Source of the DNA: Cercospora beticola
Lineage: Eukaryota; Ascomycota; Dothideomycetes; Mycosphaerellales; Mycosphaerellaceae
Direction of reading: 5' to 3'
DNA: 64,000 nucleotides
Assembly: GCF_033473495.1 (NCBI RefSeq)
Contig: NC_088941.1
Coordinates: forward strand, 2,604,001-2,668,000
The notes beneath the pieces are model-generated. The model saw only the letters and a list, made by a program, of their open reading frames with translations, was not told where the DNA came from and did not search any database. Both the position numbers and the translations under genes were made by a program. This document shows positions 1 to 10,418 of the stretch, piece after piece (the stretch's first letter is position 1; every line of letters starts with the position of its first letter).

Positions 1-137
1 CACCAGGGTGGTCAGCTCACCTGCACGCTCGTCGAATGCTCTCTCGCCGGCGATAACTCGTCTTTCCACTGCTCGTCCGGCACTTGTGCGAGGCCTTCAC
101 GTCGCTGTCATCATCTCTACGGATAGGTCAGGTGGTC

Positions 138-1263
138 AAGGGGTTTAGAGACGTGTACGTCGTTGCGCAGAAGCTTCACGACCAAGTCTGGAGCGCCAGG
201 TCAGTCCCTCTTGCTCCAACATCAGTCGTTTGCGTCCACTAAATACACATCCAGTAATACGGCACATAGAAAAGTCGTGCTCAAATGCGCGCCTGAGATT
301 CGCCTGCAACGTGAAAGAGAAATCTTGCAACAGTTTGAGAGCAATTCGTGTATCAGGAACTTCATCGACCATGGCAACGAACCCCCCTTTCTGGTGTTGG
401 AGCACCTCGAGCTTGGTGCGCTGAAATCGTCAAGCGAAAGAAGTTTTTCGAGGCAAGACGTCAAATTCATCGCTCATAACGTTCTATCCGCGCTAGCATC
501 CCTACATGCGAAAGGAATAGCACATACAGGTAATCATGATCCAGCTGTGTCCTGCAAGGTGGGCCTCGGCTGAATCTTGATTTTGCAAGACATCAAACCA
601 GACAACATACTCCTCAATTTCAACGCGAGCGGGACGAGAGTCGTGGATGCGAAGTTGGCCGATTGCGGTAAGGTGGAGAGACTGATAGCCTCCATTGCAT
701 CAACTCGACGCTTACACCACCTCTTCCAGGCGACGCTTGTGATGTCGGTCTTCAAACTGATCCTCGCGGTACAGCTCATGCAATTGGAGCTGCTATCTTC
801 CGAAGCCCAGAAGCCTTACTGGGCCTGAAATGGTCGACTCCAACAGATATCTGGTCTTTCGGCGCCACGGCGAGTCTTACACGCATTCCACGCTACTCGG
901 CGGCTAATGTCTTGATAGCTTTTAAGCCTTATTTTCGGGCGAAACTTTCACATCTTCAAGCCCCCAAAGGTATCGGCAGATGATGCCGAATTTCCTGTGC
1001 ATGTCTTGATTCAACAAGCGAGATACTTTGGACCCTTCCCATTGACCTACAAGTCGTTTTTGGATGAAGAACAGGAAAAGATTTTGGCTGCGATTCACAT
1101 TCACATAGAAGAGCAGTGCATTCGAAAGCCGTTCTCCCAGGTGGAAGATGAAGAATTAACGCCAGAGGACAAGATATTCCTCTGTGAGATCATGAGACTG
1201 GACCCGAGGGATAGGCCGACGGCAAAGGAGCTGCTCAAACACGATTGGTTTGCAATATCATGA
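138..1263 (+). CDS. SRPK-like serine/threonine protein kinase, 5' end missing
   Basis: Protein kinase, probably of the SRPK-like CMGC branch that is expanded in filamentous fungi. I rebuilt exons at about 138-199, 255-529, 590-667, 730-869 and 919-1263; from position 150 the joined frame is open for 296 codons to the TGA. Visible motifs are VVLK (ATP-binding lysine), HTDIKPDN (catalytic loop, as in SRPKs rather than HRD), ADCGD where DFG is expected, FRSPEALLG (APE region), DIWSFGA (subdomain IX) and a C-terminal DPRDRPTAKELLKHDWF. The fourth intron (870-918) begins with GC instead of GT. The start codon is not visible: the frame upstream of about 138 needs another splice and probably leaves the window at the left edge. 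DCG for DFG may alter metal binding, but the substitution is common in this fungal group. Substrate unknown. Confidence 0.8.
870..918 (+). other. GC-AG intron in the kinase gene
   Basis: A 49-bp intron with donor GCGAGT and acceptor TGATAG, with a CTAAT branch-like element at 903-907. Removing it joins ACG to CTT and gives the continuous kinase sequence SFGATLLSLIFGRNFHIF. No GT donor nearby keeps this frame. Confidence 0.7.
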
Positions 1264-1795
1264 TTATGATGTGAGAAAAAGAAAAAGGAGAAGTACCTGC
1301 CTAATGCTCGCCCCTCTGATTCTCGGCCGTCTTCAAAGCGACTGTGGGATACACTAGTATGATTAGACTGAGGCCCACAAGTGATCGAATAGGAGACGCG
1401 TAGCTCGGGTTACTAGCGAATATATGCAAAATCTTGGATCTACTAGAACTCGGCGATGATGTTTGCTGGAGCGTAATCCTCTGAAGCGACGCCACGATGG
1501 GCCTGTTTAGCAAATCGATCACAAGACGATATGCTACAGAGACATCAAAAGATGCATGTGAATCCGTCCCAGAAGACGGGACTTGGACATTGTGGAGCTA
1601 TCACTGGTATCAAAGGCGACCAGTCGAGCCAGCCGTTGGACTGAATCTGCAGCAAGACGTGGCTTGGATTGGCATAGAACAGACTTGTCGTCTTGCAGCG
1701 AACCCAATCAACGACAAGAGCCGTATAGCCATGCTTGTCTCGGACTGTAGACTCAGACACCTTGCAGCCACGCGACTGCAGCCACAATCCACACA
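1264..1795. other. Convergent intergenic region
   Basis: Spacer between the 3' ends of the kinase gene (+) and RPF1 (-). Short open frames occur on both strands, but none has a convincing ATG, family motif or splice structure. No gene supported. Confidence 0.5.
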
Positions 1796-3088
1796 CTACA
1801 AGCTAAACCTTGTCCGCACTTTCTCGTCACCAGCCTTCCATTGCCATTCCTGCCCACTGGCCTTCTGAATACCCTTGTCAATTCTTCTCAACTTCATCGT
1901 GAACCTCGGTCCAAGCTCTTGCAATCCAACGCGAACATCCTCAGCACCCTTCATTGGCTTTCCGTCTGCACCTTGTATCGGCTTCTCCGTTCCTTTCTTA
2001 TCACGAAACACATATCGATGTCTTCGTAAGAAGATATAGTCTCGCTGGTTGTGGAGCGTCAAGACTTGCCGACCTTGGATCTCTGGCCGACTAGGAAACA
2101 GTGATTTGAATAGATGTGCAGCGAGCAAACCAAGCGGCGTGCGGAAGCCGTTTAGTATTAGCTCTGGGTAGTGGTTTGTTGGATTACCGTGTCCTGGTAA
2201 TTTGTTCCCGGGTATCCATTTCGATATGCTGAAGTGGAACATGGGTCCATTCGGCAGGTGCACAATATCTATGCCTTTCGGTTTCTTCATGTCCTCGTTG
2301 AGCACGACGACATGTGTGTATCCTCGCTCCGCATCTGATGCATACGAGCAGATTTCTCGCACGCTGTATTTGTATGAGTGGAAGTGTGCTGTTCGTCGGA
2401 TGTATTTGCTATTGGGGAAGAGTCCGGTAAGTAGTTCGGCTTCGTGATGTAGGGTGGAGTTTATCGAAGTCGTGATGAGCACTTTCGGTTCGCGATCGGT
2501 ATCGTCGAAGAGAGCTGGGAATTTTGCTTTCAGAGCTTCGGGTCGCACGGTGAGATCGGTGACGCCTGTCGCTGCTGACGGGGCTATACTGGGCGCTTCG
2601 CTGGGAGCACGTTTTCGCGAATCGCCCTGCTTGTCCGTGTCCTCATCCCCTTCGGCTTCACTCCCCTCCTCGTCTTCCGAGTCAGAGTCTAACATGCTGT
2701 CGTGGTCATCGTCCTCATCCGGTAGTACATCCTCTGCGTCTGCATCTGGAATGTTCGCATCGTCTTTTGCTTCCTCCGGCAAGAGCTCTGATTGATCTGC
2801 GACGCTCTCGAGCTTCCTTCGTTTGGGGTCCAGAATGTTGAACGCTTTTCCAAGACCAGCATCGTCTTCGTCGCCCGAGTCGATCTCGTCCCATGTTCGC
2901 TTTGCGTCGATCGTGGCAGGCACATTCTTCGCTCGCCGCTGGTCTCGTAAATGTGGGTTCTTATCCTCATGTCTCCGCCGTCGCATGCGCTCGTCTCGCT
3001 TGGCATTCTCCTTCTCCCTCTTTACTTTGAGATGTTGCTCGTTTCTCTTGATCTTGTTGCCAATCTTGTTTGGATTGAACGACCCCAT
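1796..3088 (-). CDS. RPF1: Ribosome production factor 1 (Brix domain), 60S biogenesis
   Basis: Nucleolar Brix-domain protein needed for 60S subunit assembly; in yeast Rpf1 acts in 27S pre-rRNA processing. Single exon, 430 aa. The chosen start gives MGSFNPNKIGNKIKR, the usual N-terminus; an in-frame ATG 31 codons upstream only adds unconserved sequence. Order: basic N-terminal helix (about 1-60), acidic low-complexity linker rich in D and E (about 90-170), then the Brix domain (about 200-400) with PKVLITTS, FPNSKYIRR, the HLPNGPMFHFSIS core, NHYPELILNGF and a C-terminal LQELGPRFTMKLRRI. Length and order match the family. It is divergently transcribed from GRS1 across 283 bp, so two translation-related genes share a promoter region. 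Confidence 0.95.
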   Translation of the reverse strand: MGSFNPNKIGNKIKRNEQHLKVKREKENAKRDERMRRRRHEDKNPHLRDQRRAKNVPATIDAKRTWDEIDSGDEDDAGLGKAFNILDPKRRKLESVADQSELLPEEAKDDANIPDADAEDVLPDEDDDHDSMLDSDSEDEEGSEAEGDEDTDKQGDSRKRAPSEAPSIAPSAATGVTDLTVRPEALKAKFPALFDDTDREPKVLITTSINSTLHHEAELLTGLFPNSKYIRRTAHFHSYKYSVREICSYASDAERGYTHVVVLNEDMKKPKGIDIVHLPNGPMFHFSISKWIPGNKLPGHGNPTNHYPELILNGFRTPLGLLAAHLFKSLFPSRPEIQGRQVLTLHNQRDYIFLRRHRYVFRDKKGTEKPIQGADGKPMKGAEDVRVGLQELGPRFTMKLRRIDKGIQKASGQEWQWKAGDEKVRTRFSL

Positions 3089-3371
3089 TTTTGTGCAGCG
3101 AGTTGTGATGTCGAGTGCAGTGTCGCAGATCAGTCTGGCTTGCAGCATCGAAAAAATGTCGGAGGATCGGCGAGACGCCACAGTCAGCCACGGCCCTGAA
3201 TCTCCACCATCCCGAACATTTCAATGTTGTTCGAGAAGGAGTCACAAACGCAACTCCCCCATTCCACTCTTTTTCCTGTCAGAATCAGCTCAGCATATCG
3301 CACATTCGTCGCATCTGCTGCGGCTGTGACTGAGAAGAGGCTGTGCTGTTGTCGCGTGACTCAGGCTCTGG

Positions 3372-5426
3372 ATGCTCTTCAGGTTGAAGCCACGCCAATT
3401 CTCGACCGTCACAGCACTTCAAAGATTTCAATTACAGGTCCGGAAACGAACACCCACCATGGCGAACGACTACAAGACCTCCAAGGGTCAAGTCTTTGAC
3501 AGAGACACATTTGAGTCCTGGAACAAGCGCAAGAACTTTTACTGGCAGTCTTTCGAGCCATATGGAGCCACAAAAGGTCTCTTTGACTATGGAATTGCCG
3601 AGCCCTTGGAGTATGAGATCCTCAACATCTGGAGAGACCACTTCGTCCGCAGCGAGAAGATGATTTCGCTCAAGACGTCAATGCTCACCCCATACAAGGT
3701 CCTGAAGACATCTGGCCACGTCGACAAATTCGCAGATTTCATGTGCAAGGATCCCAAGAGTGGTGAAATCTTGCGAACGGACCACTTGATCAAGGATGTC
3801 ATTGAGACTCGCCTCAAGGGTGATAGAGAGGCTCGCGGGGAGAAGGTGGAGGAAGTTGACGATCCCAAGAAGAAGAAGAAGGCCTCCAAGGTTGCCAAGA
3901 CTGCTGTGAAACTGGACGATGCCGTTATCAAGGAGTATGAGCACTTGCTCGCTACACTGGATGATTGCCAACAAGAGGACTTTGCGAACATCATCAAGAA
4001 GCACGACATTCGCAACCCAACTACTGGCAACGAGGTCGAGCCACCTGTTCCAGTCAACCTCATGTTCCAGACCGAGATTGGTGCATCTGGTAAGGAGCCA
4101 GCATTCCTTCGCCCAGAGACTGCTCAGGCCCAGTTTCTTGCGTTTCCAAAGCTCGTTGAGATGACCGGTGGCCGTCTCCCATTCGCCTCTGCATGCATTG
4201 GCTACTCATTCCGTAACGAGCTTTCTCCTCGCTCCGGCCTTCTCCGTGTGCGCGAGTTTCTCATGGCAGAGATCGAGCACTTTGTGGACCCAGAGGGTGG
4301 CAAGAAGCACCCAAAGTTCTCCCGTGTCCGCGATATCAAGCTCCCTCTGCTTGCTCGTGATGTGCAGCAAGCAGGTGGCTCTACACCGACTGAGATGACG
4401 GTTGGTGAAGCTGTTGACAAGAAGGTCATTGATAACGAGACTCTGGGCTACTTCCTCGTCAGGATCATGCAGTTCATGCAAAAGATCGGTATCGACATGA
4501 GCAAGCTGCGCTTCAGACAGCACATGGAAAACGAGATGGCTCACTACGCGGCCGACTGTTGGGATTGCGAGCTTCTCAACTCTTATGGCTGGACAGAGTG
4601 CGTTGGCTGCGCTGATCGTAGTGCGTTTGATTTAAGCGTGCACCAAAAAGCTACTGGAGTCAACTTGCAGATTCAAGAAACACTTCCAGAGCCAATCAAG
4701 TCCACCGAATGGGTCGCGCAGCTCAACAAGAAGAACTCTGGCCCTCGTTTCAAGAAGGAGGTTGGCAAGGTGCAGTCGGCCCTGGACTCCCTCTCGCAAG
4801 AACTGAGGGAAAAGCTCAGCATCACGCTCAAAGATGAGGGTAAGGTCGAGGTTGACGTGCCTGAGATGGGCAAAGTCGAGCTGGGCAACGACCTGGTCAA
4901 GTTCGAGCAGGAAACCACCACAAGAACGACACGCGAATTCATTCCGAATGTCATCGAGCCTTCGTTCGGCATTGGCAGAATACTGTACAGTCTGCTGGAG
5001 CACGTATGGTGGACGAGAGAGGGCGATGCTGCACGTGCAGTCATGTCCTTCAAGCCATCAGTGGCTCCCACCAAAGTCCTCGTTGTCCCACTCCAGAAGG
5101 ACTCCCGCCTCACTCCAACAGTGCAGGCACTCGAGGAGCGCCTTGACGAGGAGGCAATTTCATACGAACTCGATCAAAGTGGTGTCAGTATCGGTAAGCG
5201 CTACTCTCGTAACGACGAAGCTGGTATTCCATTCGGCATCACTGTCGACTACGAAAGCTTGGAGGACAACAGCTTTACCCTACGTGATCGTGATACAACC
5301 AAGCAAGTTCGTGCAAGCCTGGACGACATTGTGGATGCAATCCACAAAATGATCAAGGGCAAGGAGTCCTGGGCTGACGTGCAGAAGCGTCTGCCGGTGG
5401 TCGAGGCCAAGGAAGAAGACAAATAG
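3372..5426 (+). CDS. GRS1: Glycyl-tRNA synthetase, likely mitochondrial and cytosolic forms
   Basis: Class II aminoacyl-tRNA synthetase of the eukaryotic/archaeal alpha2 type; charges tRNA-Gly. Single exon, 684 aa from the first ATG. Visible: RPETAQAQF, motif 2 with FRNELSPRSGLLRVREF (about residue 281), an insertion between motifs 2 and 3, motif 3 EPSFGIGRILY (about 530) and the C-terminal anticodon-binding domain (about 555-670). Two in-frame starts are visible. The ATG at 3372 has a poor context (T at -3) and gives a 29-residue basic, acid-free leader typical of a mitochondrial presequence. The ATG at 3459 lies in a strong CCACCATGG context and starts MANDYKTSKG, the usual cytosolic N-terminus. 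One gene therefore probably supplies both compartments, as known for yeast GRS1. Confidence 0.96.
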   Translation: MLFRLKPRQFSTVTALQRFQLQVRKRTPTMANDYKTSKGQVFDRDTFESWNKRKNFYWQSFEPYGATKGLFDYGIAEPLEYEILNIWRDHFVRSEKMISLKTSMLTPYKVLKTSGHVDKFADFMCKDPKSGEILRTDHLIKDVIETRLKGDREARGEKVEEVDDPKKKKKASKVAKTAVKLDDAVIKEYEHLLATLDDCQQEDFANIIKKHDIRNPTTGNEVEPPVPVNLMFQTEIGASGKEPAFLRPETAQAQFLAFPKLVEMTGGRLPFASACIGYSFRNELSPRSGLLRVREFLMAEIEHFVDPEGGKKHPKFSRVRDIKLPLLARDVQQAGGSTPTEMTVGEAVDKKVIDNETLGYFLVRIMQFMQKIGIDMSKLRFRQHMENEMAHYAADCWDCELLNSYGWTECVGCADRSAFDLSVHQKATGVNLQIQETLPEPIKSTEWVAQLNKKNSGPRFKKEVGKVQSALDSLSQELREKLSITLKDEGKVEVDVPEMGKVELGNDLVKFEQETTTRTTREFIPNVIEPSFGIGRILYSLLEHVWWTREGDAARAVMSFKPSVAPTKVLVVPLQKDSRLTPTVQALEERLDEEAISYELDQSGVSIGKRYSRNDEAGIPFGITVDYESLEDNSFTLRDRDTTKQVRASLDDIVDAIHKMIKGKESWADVQKRLPVVEAKEEDK

Positions 5427-6867
5427 ATTGAGGCGTGACGAGCAATGAGGATCGAAATTACGAGTGATGGAGGAAGCAGCATCGCGCTGTCCAGGCCTTG
5501 GGGTTGCACAGCGTTTCGACCTGAAAGTCGGTGCAAACGCCCTCACGGACCTGCATCAGCGAGACGAAGTGCAGGTGTCATGATGAAGGTAGATTGGCAT
5601 GACGGCCGACATCTCGTGATCTCCGGGCTGGCGGTGAAGATGTTCTCATCGCGTTCTCACCGCATGCCTTTTTAGTACTTGACACCTTTGACCATCAATC
5701 AAATAAAGTTCACTCGACACTGTTCCAGAGACATCTTGACACACCTAACGACCTAGCATTAGACTTGCGGCACAGCATAAGGTGCGCGGTCGGGCTCGGA
5801 GAGGTTCGCATCAAGCGGCTGCAGGTAAATTGGTGCTGGCCGCCAGTCACAGTTCGAAGCTAAGTAGGCTGTCTGCCAACGCATCGTGGGATTCGATGGG
5901 ACCGATGCACTCGGCGCCATCTTTGCAGGCATTGCCAGCTCACCAGCATGCAGCCGCGAGGGTGTTGCCGTGTTCCCCATGGCGCATTGCAGCCTCATGT
6001 ATACCACGATCTGGCCGTGATCGCGTGGGTGTGTGAAGACGAGAGTTTTTGCGTCATGCCACGGTATCTTGCTCGCGCTGCGCGAAGGAGTGGTTGCAAA
6101 AGCGATCGGAATATGCAGGTCGAGCAGACGCCGAGTGCGCAGTCGGTCCTCTTTCTTCGCCCACTTTACACCGCCTCTCGTCGACGCATCGCATCGCAGC
6201 GCATCCTCTCACAAACCATTGTTATCAGTCTGCGCGCACAGCGGCGCGCACCACCTTCGATTGCGCACCCAGCACAGCGGAGCGGATTGCGGAACCACAG
6301 AAAAGTCGTCGCCTGTGTCTCGGAACGAGGCGTGACTCTTGCTTGGCGCCGGTCTCGTCTTCCTCCCTCTATGATAGGTCCTTCCTCTACCAATGAAATA
6401 ACGCTTCAAGGACCTGGATCGCGTCCTGTCACTGGCTGGTGAGTATCTCGTTTCCCAGGGCAGTCATGTTGATTGTTTACGCCGTCACGGCCGCGAGGCA
6501 AAAGACGGAACTGGCACGTCGCCGTCGCGATTCGCTGCCCGCCGTCGCAGAAGCTCGCGCATGCTGGGCCGACGACTGGCATGGCATGCCGAGGGAACGA
6601 CGTGCTGCGGTCGCATATCGATAGCGGCTAACGGTTGAGAGACGAGTAGAGCATACATCAACGACAGAAGATTTACGCCTTGCAACGAGTAGTGACGCGC
6701 CGACCAGACGACACACGCGCTTGAGCGACACGAAGAGCTGCCTGTATCGCGACATCATTGTCAAAGCAGCGCGCGACACCGCCATCGCGCCGCGCGAACC
6801 TGGAAAGAGCGAGGCGCGTCTCGACTACCGATAACCGGCGGCGCATTGCTGTCGCGAACAAGTCGAG
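5427..6867. other. Intergenic region between GRS1 and HAP5
   Basis: About 1.4 kb without a supported gene. Short frames on both strands show no family motif. The last 300 bp or so is probably the HAP5 leader. A single CCAAT pentamer lies at 6390-6394, which by itself is not significant. Confidence 0.5.
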
Positions 6868-7927
6868 ATGCAGTACGGCGGTGTTCCACCGCAGCAACAG
6901 CAACCTCCTGCGGCTGCACCGAAGAGGTACGATGGCAAGAACGGTGCGCCATTGTACGCGCCCGAGCATGGAGGACACTACGGCGCCAGCGCTGCCATTG
7001 CTGCCGCGGGGCATGCGCCTCCGCCAGAGACCTTCACAGGGCATTGGCAGAATGTAAGATGCGATCGACCTCAGCTTCGACGCGTGCGATATCGCTGACT
7101 GTAGGACTAGGTGTCGCAAGGACTGCAAGGACCGTATCGTGATATTCTCAACACCTACTGGCAAAACCAAGTGACCAAGCTCGAGACTGAAGAACATGAC
7201 TACAAGCTTCATCAATTACCTCTGGCACGTATCAAGAAGGTCATGAAGGCAGATCCTGAGGTCAAGATGATTAGCGCGGAAGCGCCCATTCTTTTCGCCA
7301 AAGGCTGTGACATTTTTATCACAGAACTCACAATGCGGGCATGGATCCATGCCGAAGAGAACAAGCGACGAACGCTTCAACGCAGCGACATCGCATCGGC
7401 GCTAGCTAAAAGTGACATGTTCGACTTCCTCATCGATATCGTGCCTCGAGAGGATGCCCAGCCTGCTCACAAGAGGCGACCGGAGTACCAACAACCTGGC
7501 ACCTATCAGGTACCTGACCCGTCACAAGCACAAGGTCAACCTCTAGATCAACAGCAAATGGGTGGACAACCAGACTTTGGTGGCGTGGATTCTCAGCACA
7601 TGCCGCAAGCGCAGTATCAACAGCAGATGGGCGCATACCCGCCGCCCCAACAACCGCCGCAATATGGCGGACAGCAGATGTTCGATCCCAATATGTATGG
7701 TGGACAGCCACAGGCATATCCAATGGGACAGATGCAAGGCATGCCCCAACAGAACGTAAGTGGAAGCCTTCGACAAGTACAGCGAAGAACGCTTGATTGA
7801 CTGACGGTAGTTATAGATGTATCCTCCGCAACAAGCTCCTATGGGTCAACAGTATCAACCGAATCAACAAGGCGGTAACGAACACGATGGAGACGGCGAT
7901 CAGGACTTCGTTAATTCGAATGGTTAG
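6868..7927 (+). CDS. HAP5: CCAAT-binding complex subunit C (NF-YC / Hap5 / HapE)
   Basis: Histone-fold subunit of the heterotrimeric CCAAT-binding factor (HapB/C/E in Aspergillus), a nuclear transcription regulator. Exons 6868-7053, 7111-7755, 7817-7927; introns of 57 and 61 bp with GTAAG donors; 313 aa. The N-terminus is Gln/Pro-rich. The core (about 66-165) has the [10 protein letters not shown] helix specific to fungal Hap5, then the H2A-like fold with [32 protein letters not shown] and [20 protein letters not shown]. The C-terminal half is rich in Q, P, G and M and probably acts in activation. The last exon adds [12 protein letters not shown] and ends NSNG. Both splice junctions restore the conserved frame, so the model is secure. 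Confidence 0.95.
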
Positions 7928-8586
7928 AGACCAACGCGCCCCAAGATGAAGGACCCCCATTGTTGTTGTGATTCAGATTGTCGCCACTCGTGACGGCACG
8001 CCGATGCCGGAGCATTCTTTTGGAGGCATTGAGACGTAGCACAGTCTCGTTGTCACTGGTGGAGTTCGTGCCCTTGATGTGGTGCGAAGGCATTCATCTG
8101 TCGACATTCTTTTGCTTCTTCGCGAATTGGTTGCGGAATATGAGCAAGAGTAGAGTGAGCAGGTCTCGATGTGCCACGGCACAGGCACGATGAATTCACT
8201 GGCAAGTGAGCCGGATTCTTGACGTTCAGTGTAACGATTTGGTACATAGCTTCAACATAACGACGACATGCATTTGGACTAAGCTCATCACGTCATGCTG
8301 GGGTGAGGATGGGGAAGATTTTGGAGACGTGCGCGTTGGTGCCTGAGCGGAAGGTCGGCCGTTTCCACCACGGCCAGGGTCCCCTCGCGACTGCCCTCAA
8401 TTGTTGATGACCCCACCTTCACCTGCGGCTGGCGCTTGGAAGCTGCGGACGAGCTCATCAACTCTTTCTTTTGGTCACAAACCAAACTTTATCCACTTCA
8501 TTTCCAATCGCACACACAAACACCTCCTTCGCACCAACACCGCAACCACTTTCAACTTCAAACACAAACACAAGAACACCGTCACA
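7928..8586. other. Intergenic region HAP5-MDH
   Basis: HAP5 3' region and MDH promoter/leader. The last 100 bp or so upstream of the MDH ATG is pyrimidine/A-rich and G-poor, typical of a highly expressed fungal gene. No gene seen. Confidence 0.5.
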
Positions 8587-10034
8587 ATGGTCAAGGCTGG
8601 TACGTCAAACTGCCCCGCACCGCCGCCAGTCGCCCGCTAGCAGGCCTCGACATTGAGTCGGCGACAGCGGCGAAGACAACTTCTTGGTACCCACGTGCTA
8701 ACACATGGCGTTTAGTCGTCGCTGGTGCCTCCGGTGGTATCGGTCAACCACTGTCCCTCCTCCTCAAGGCCTCGCCGCTCGTCGACCACCTCTCGCTGTA
8801 CGATGTCGTGAACACCCCAGGTGTCACCGCCGACTTGTCGCACATCTCCTCCATTGCCACCATTGATGGCTACCTCCCAGCCGACGATGGATTGAAGAAG
8901 GCCCTCACTGGCGCTGACATCGTTGTCATCCCCGCTGGTATTCCACGTGAGTACACTCCTTTCATACAAAATTGTTACTGTTGCGGCGGCGGCTTGGGTG
9001 AACGGAAGAAGTCGGGTCAATGGATATGGAGCTAGTGTAATATGGCTGTGGCGAGATCCGGGATACCGGTCACGATGGGTAATGTACTGCGAGTGCGCAG
9101 GCCGAGGACCAGTGGAAATGCAGTGCTCGGCGTTGTCGCCATTCTCACATGCTGATGCAATCTCACAGGCAAGCCCGGCATGACCCGTGACGACCTCTTC
9201 AAGATCAACGCAGGCATCGTTCAGGGTCTCGTCCAAGGCATCGCAGAGAACTGCCCAGACGCCTTCATCCTGATCATCAGCAACCCAGTGAACAGCACCG
9301 TTCCTATCGCTGCCGAGGTCCTCAAGAAGGCCGGCAAGTTCAACCCGAAGAAGCTCTTTGGTGTTACCACACTCGACGTCGTTCGTGCCGAGACCTTCGT
9401 TCAGGCCCTCACGGGCACGAAGGACCCGGCCAAGACGGTCATTCCAGTCATTGGAGGTCACTCTGGCGAGACCATCGTTCCTCTCTTCTCCCTGGCCAAG
9501 CCAGCTGTGAACATCCCAGCCGACAAGCTTGATGCTCTCACCAACCGTAAGCTGCCAAGGTCCGTCTCCTCGTGAGTGAAAATGACAGCTGACCACGTCT
9601 TAGGCGTCCAGTTCGGTGGTGACGAGGTCGTCAAGGCCAAGGATGGTGCTGGTTCCGCCACTCTCTCCATGGCATACGCTGGTTTCCGCTTCGCCGAGAA
9701 GGTGATCAAGGCTGCCAAGGGCGAGTCTGGTGTCGTTGAGCCAACCTTCGTCTACCTTCCAGGTGTGAACGGTGGTGATGAGATCCACAAGGAGACCGGT
9801 CTCGAGTACTTCTCCGTCCCAGTCGAGCTCGGCAAGGACGGTGCCCAGAAGGCTGTCAACGTTCTCAAGGACGTCAACGACTACGAGAAGAAGCTGCTCA
9901 CTAAGTGCTACGAGGGCCTCAAGGGCAACATCGAGAAGGGTGTCGACTTCGTCCACAACCCACCAGCCAAGTAAGTTGTCTTTCCCGTTATCTTTGCCGC
10001 CACAGCCAATGCTGACTTTACTTCCAGGTCGTAA
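8587..10034 (+). CDS. NAD-dependent malate dehydrogenase, cytosolic type
   Basis: Oxidises malate to oxaloacetate with NAD+. Exons 8587-8599, 8716-8946, 9169-9546, 9604-9970, 10028-10034; 331 aa. The first exon codes only MVKA plus one base and the last only seven bases (end of Lys, Ser, stop). Starting directly with [20 protein letters not shown], the protein has no mitochondrial presequence and no clear C-terminal PTS1, so the cytosol is the likely site. Visible: the Rossmann Gly-rich loop [30 protein letters not shown] (substrate-loop arginines), [20 protein letters not shown] and the catalytic-His segment [13 protein letters not shown]. Four introns, the second 222 bp, all with GTnnGT-type donors. 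Dense C-ending codons suggest high expression. Confidence 0.95.
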
Positions 10035-10418
10035 ACGCTTTCATAATTAATGGCCAGGTGCCAGGTGCCAGGCATGATGGCATGAGATACGAACCCTCGA
10101 GCGACTAGATAGCGAGTCATACAGGAGTGCATAGGAATGATACCAAAAGCTGCCCTTCTGATCGATTTTTTCCGTCTCACTGATGCGCGTTTTCTGCTTC
10201 TGTCTGGACGGCCGGCTCTATTCGGCGCTGCGCTCTGAAGGCTTGTTTTGGAGCGTTTCCGTCGCTGGGTACCGGTGGCTGTCGGGGTACAGCTACCTTT
10301 GCTCAATCTGGAACTCTTGGACCACTTCCGTTGGTTTACGCATATATCAAACGTTTCGTCGTGCACATTGGAATGACACTGGCCTTCTCGGCCCTAGCCA
10401 CCTTGTCTTCAGTCCTCC
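10035..10418. other. Convergent intergenic region MDH-TRS33
   Basis: Spacer of 384 bp between two 3' ends. No gene or clear repeat seen. Confidence 0.5.

Noticed and set aside
1301..1522. Possible small membrane protein on the minus strand downstream of RPF1
   Set aside because: It has one hydrophobic segment, but the frame opens with GTG rather than ATG and no plausible upstream exon was found.
1497..1868. Plus-strand frame of 123 codons with ATG
   Set aside because: Overlaps the 3' end of RPF1 on the other strand and has no recognisable domain.
6390..6394. CCAAT box upstream of HAP5 as evidence of autoregulation
   Set aside because: A single pentamer 470 bp from the ATG is expected by chance.
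8712..9596. Minus-strand frame of 294 codons across the malate dehydrogenase gene
   Set aside because: It is the complement of conserved MDH exons and runs through two real introns; no motif.
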